Positions 49,368 to 51,688 of a DNA stretch of 51,688 nt are shown here, piece after piece. The notes beneath the pieces were generated by a model that did no database searches, was not told the origin of the DNA, and saw nothing but the letters and a program-made list of their open reading frames with translations. The position numbers and the translations under genes are program-made. Source of the stretch: an uncultured Clostridia bacterium (lineage in GTDB: Bacteria; Bacillota_A; Clostridia; Christensenellales; CAG-138); NCBI GenBank assembly GCA_946539625.1, contig CAMNHT010000001.1, positions 1 to 51,688 on the forward strand, read 5' to 3'. Positions within the stretch are counted from its first letter, which is position 1; each line of letters starts with the position of its first letter.

Positions 49368-50713
49368 TCTGGCATTATTTTCCCATCGGAATGCGCTTTC
49401 CGGTCGCTGACTTTTCGGAGGAAACGCGGCGGAAATGCTGGAAGATCGCATTAAGCGCCGTTTTTGCGTCCGACGCGTCGCAGACCGGGCTTTACGAAGC
49501 GTGCGAGTCGTTTGATCCGATTGTGCAGAGCCCTGTGTATATCTGCATCGTGTGTTATGTCGGGATCAAACAGTCCCGTGCGGCAGGCGAAACACTGCAT
49601 GCCTTGGACGCGCTTCTGACACGGCTTTGCCTTCATAAGCCTTTTGTTCAGGCGAATACGCTTGAGAATTTCGGCCCGTATCCGATCCTTGCCGAGATCG
49701 ACGGCGAGGGAAAGATCAAACCGACCGAGATCGGTGCGTCGTTTATCCCGACGGAGCCGCCGACGCCGATGAAACGGTCCGAAGGAAAAACGGTTCTGAT
49801 CGCGCTGCCTTTCAACAGGATCGGCAGCGACGCGGAGCGGTTGAGCCGGGTGATCGGAACAGCCGCAGCGGAGCGCGGATTCCGCGTACGCAGAATGACG
49901 GTTGCGGACGGCGGGAAGGGAACGGTACGCGCCTTGGTCGCCGGAACCGGCGGACGATATGAAACGGTGCCATGCGAAGACATGAACGGCAATCGCATCG
50001 GGATGCTCGTCGGCGTGATCCCGGGACACATCGCCGTGATCGAAGCGGGGGACACAACTGACGTCTCGATGCAGACGGAGCAAGCACAGCCGATCGGACA
50101 ACGTTCAAGCTCGTGTGTCGGTATACAGATCAAAAAAACACTGGATCTCGGCTTTCGCAAAATCCGGATCGGTCTCGGCGATTCCGCGGTCTCCGATTTC
50201 GGACTCGGTGCGCTGCACGCGCTCGGTATGCGTTTCGTCGATGCGACGGGTGAGACGCTTGAACCCGGTCCTGAAACGCTTTCAAAAATCACGGATATCG
50301 ACCGATCGGGTCTCGATCCCCGCATTGCGGAGACCGAACTGACGCTTTTGTATCACGGCGATGCGCCGCTGATCGGCGGAAACGATGCGCGTGAACAGGA
50401 AATCCTACGCATCGCATCCGTACTCGGAGCGGATCCTGCGATTCCGGGCAGCGGCGCGGCGTGCGGACTGGGCTTTGCGCTGTCATCCATAGGAGGAAGA
50501 CTCCTTCCCGGCGCGGAGACGATACGCGATTGCATCGGATTCGATGCCGCGCTTGCTGACGCAGACTTTTACATCGGAGAATCCGGATCTGATCCTGCGC
50601 TGCTTCGGAGGTATCCGAACCTCAAAAGAGCGATCGCCTGCCCGGACGGGGAAGAACCGTCGGATGAAATGACCCGGGAAATGTTCGACAACACTGCCCT
50701 TCCGGCCCTTTGA
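49364..50713 (+). CDS. Unknown N-terminal domain fused to a divergent glycerate kinase-like domain
   Basis: The C-terminal part (about 142-449) follows the glycerate kinase (GlxK/GarK) pattern: MTVADGGKGTVRALVA, GLGDSAVSDFGLGAL, and PGSGAACGLGFALSSIGGRL with LLPGAETI. It is divergent: the usual N-terminal APDSFKGS motif is replaced by ALPFNRIGS, and DGGEGT reads DGGKGT. The first about 135 residues (MIWHYFPIGMRFPVADF...) match nothing I recognise; they are mostly helical, with no membrane segment or signal. The junction carries a Pro-rich hinge (TEPPTPMKRSE). The ATG overlaps the ABC-F stop (ATGA). A kinase acting on a glycerate-like substrate is possible, but activity is uncertain. Confidence 0.7.
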   Translation: MIWHYFPIGMRFPVADFSEETRRKCWKIALSAVFASDASQTGLYEACESFDPIVQSPVYICIVCYVGIKQSRAAGETLHALDALLTRLCLHKPFVQANTLENFGPYPILAEIDGEGKIKPTEIGASFIPTEPPTPMKRSEGKTVLIALPFNRIGSDAERLSRVIGTAAAERGFRVRRMTVADGGKGTVRALVAGTGGRYETVPCEDMNGNRIGMLVGVIPGHIAVIEAGDTTDVSMQTEQAQPIGQRSSSCVGIQIKKTLDLGFRKIRIGLGDSAVSDFGLGALHALGMRFVDATGETLEPGPETLSKITDIDRSGLDPRIAETELTLLYHGDAPLIGGNDAREQEILRIASVLGADPAIPGSGAACGLGFALSSIGGRLLPGAETIRDCIGFDAALADADFYIGESGSDPALLRRYPNLKRAIACPDGEEPSDEMTREMFDNTALPAL

Positions 50714-50720
50714 AAAGACA

Positions 50721-50749
50721 TTGCCAATCCGGCTGTTCTGTGATATACT
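50721..50749 (+). promoter_or_regulatory. Sigma-A promoter of the pyrimidine-nucleoside phosphorylase gene
   Basis: TTGCCA, a 17-bp spacer and TATACT, about 30 bp before the ATG. Confidence 0.78.
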
Positions 50750-50778
50750 GAACCATCAAATTTAGGGGGAACGAACGT

Positions 50779-51688
50779 ATGCGCATGGTTGATCTGATCG
50801 AAAAAAAGGTAAATGGCGGAACGCTTTCAGACGATGAGATCCGCTACATCGTCAGTGGATTCACGGATGGTTCGATCCCGGATTATCAGATGTCGGCGTT
50901 CCAGATGGCGGTCGTGTTCAACGGCATGACCGATCGGGAAACGGCCGACCTGACGATGGCAATGATGCACTCCGGCGAGGTCGTCGACCTTTCGGACCTG
51001 CGCGGCGTGAAGGTAGACAAGCATTCGACCGGCGGCGTCGGCGATACAACAACGCTCGTCATCGCACCGCTTGTCGCGGCTTGCGGCGGTACGGTCGCAA
51101 AGATGAGCGGACGCGGGCTCGGGCATACGGGCGGCACGCTCGACAAGCTCGAGGCGATTCCCGACGTCTGCATCGAGCAGCCGATGGACCGGTTCAAAGA
51201 AATAGTGAACCAAATCGGCGTGGCTGTCATCGGACAGACCGGAAACCTCGTTCCCGCCGATAAGAAAATGTACGCGCTGCGCGATGTGACGGCAACGGTC
51301 CGCAGCATTCCGCTGATCGCTTCGAGCATCATGTCCAAAAAGCTTGCGGCAGGCACAGACGCGATCGTGCTTGACGTCAAGACCGGAACCGGCGCGTTTA
51401 TGCAGACCGTTGATGAAGCGGAAAAGCTTGCGCACCTGATGGTCTCCATCGGCAAGCTCGTCGGACGCGAATGCGTTGCGGTCATCACCGATATGAACCA
51501 GCCCCTCTGCCTTGCGGTCGGCAACGCGCTGGAAGTGCGTGAGGCGGTGGAGCTGCTTTCGGGCAAGATCCCGGCAGGCGATCCGCTGTACGAAGTCTGC
51601 ATGCTTCTGGGCGTACACATGATGCGTCTCGGCAAGCTTGCCGAAACCGAGGTCGAAGCGCGTGAAAAACTCGAATCCGCGCTGCATT
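50779..51688 (+). CDS. pdp: Pyrimidine-nucleoside phosphorylase, 3' part beyond window
   Basis: This enzyme splits thymidine, uridine and deoxyuridine with phosphate; with PunA and DeoB in this window it completes nucleoside salvage. The frame is open for 303 codons to the window end. The opening [20 protein letters not shown] is the family start, followed by the phosphate-binding [11 protein letters not shown] (about 81-91), [16 protein letters not shown] and [20 protein letters not shown]. About 130 C-terminal residues are missing because of the window edge, not because of a mutation. AGGGGGA lies 8 bases before the ATG. Confidence 0.93.
   Translation, partial: MRMVDLIEKKVNGGTLSDDEIRYIVSGFTDGSIPDYQMSAFQMAVVFNGMTDRETADLTMAMMHSGEVVDLSDLRGVKVDKHSTGGVGDTTTLVIAPLVAACGGTVAKMSGRGLGHTGGTLDKLEAIPDVCIEQPMDRFKEIVNQIGVAVIGQTGNLVPADKKMYALRDVTATVRSIPLIASSIMSKKLAAGTDAIVLDVKTGTGAFMQTVDEAEKLAHLMVSIGKLVGRECVAVITDMNQPLCLAVGNALEVREAVELLSGKIPAGDPLYEVCMLLGVHMMRLGKLAETEVEAREKLESALH

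Noticed and set aside
1..51688. High density of GATC/CGATCG-type words
   Set aside because: It follows from frequent Asp, Ile and Arg codons of a GC-rich genome; by eye I cannot show an excess over expectation.

Overview
The window looks like a chromosomal segment of an endospore-forming Bacillota, most likely an uncultured member of the Clostridia. Four things point there: a dense set of sporulation genes (spoIIE, spoIIGA, sigE, sigG, spoIIIAA-AH, spoIVB and a spo0A locus), the large Gram-positive type SRP RNA, the gene order ispA-dxs-tlyA-nadK-argR-recN-spoIVB-spo0A, and purified sigma-A type promoters with near-invariant 17-bp spacers. Base composition is moderately GC-rich except for one AT-rich intergenic patch (about 8835-9060). 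Species cannot be named from sequence alone. I see no phage, insertion sequence, integrase or CRISPR array; this is core chromosome with lineage-specific additions.

Layout. 1-2700: 3' part of the SRP RNA, L-serine dehydratase (sdaAB-sdaAA), convergent thymidylate kinase. 2840-7340: spoIIE-spoIIGA-sigE as one overlapping plus-strand unit, then sigG inverted and tail-to-tail with sigE. 7400-13700: exported and lipoprotein genes (metallophosphoesterase, unknown lipoprotein, two tandem phosphodiester-glycosidase-like proteins coupled to mntP), a two-tRNA operon (Thr-CGU, Pro-CGG) and a GNAT gene. 13700-18800: ttcA-like thiolase, THEP1-like NTPase, an E2-acyltransferase-like protein lacking the catalytic His, and a U32 protein that may be leaderless. 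18820-23320: the eight-gene spoIIIA operon behind a sigma-E-like promoter, with SpoIIIAF cut down to its membrane part. 23340-30850: asp23-amaP-DUF2273-nusB-tsaD paralog-xseA-xseB-ispA-dxs-tlyA, apparently one long operon. 30870-36450: nadK-argR-recN, then spoIVB and two overlapping spo0A-derived genes. 36450-38550: deoB-punA. 38575-40895 (minus): cysS and a membrane protein. 41000-44950: a surface-anchored cohesin-like protein, then folT-folC-HAD. 44951-47307 (minus): NlpC/P60 hydrolase and a radical SAM protein. 47377-end: ABC-F ATPase, a glycerate-kinase fusion, and a pyrimidine-nucleoside phosphorylase cut by the window edge.

How it fits together. The sporulation genes cover the whole compartment cascade: Spo0A entry, SpoIIE activation of sigma-F, SpoIIGA processing of pro-sigma-E, sigma-E driven SpoIIIA channel, sigma-G, and SpoIVB signalling back across the membranes. 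Nucleoside salvage is served by punA, deoB and pdp; isoprenoid precursors by dxs and ispA; folate by folT and folC.

The strongest candidates for something undescribed are at 35260-36448, where the spo0A position holds a Spo0A with an eroded receiver domain overlapping a second, receiver-less Spo0A DNA-binding domain gene, together with other unusual sporulation architecture (inverted sigG, fused spoIIE-spoIIGA-sigE unit, minimal SpoIIIAF).
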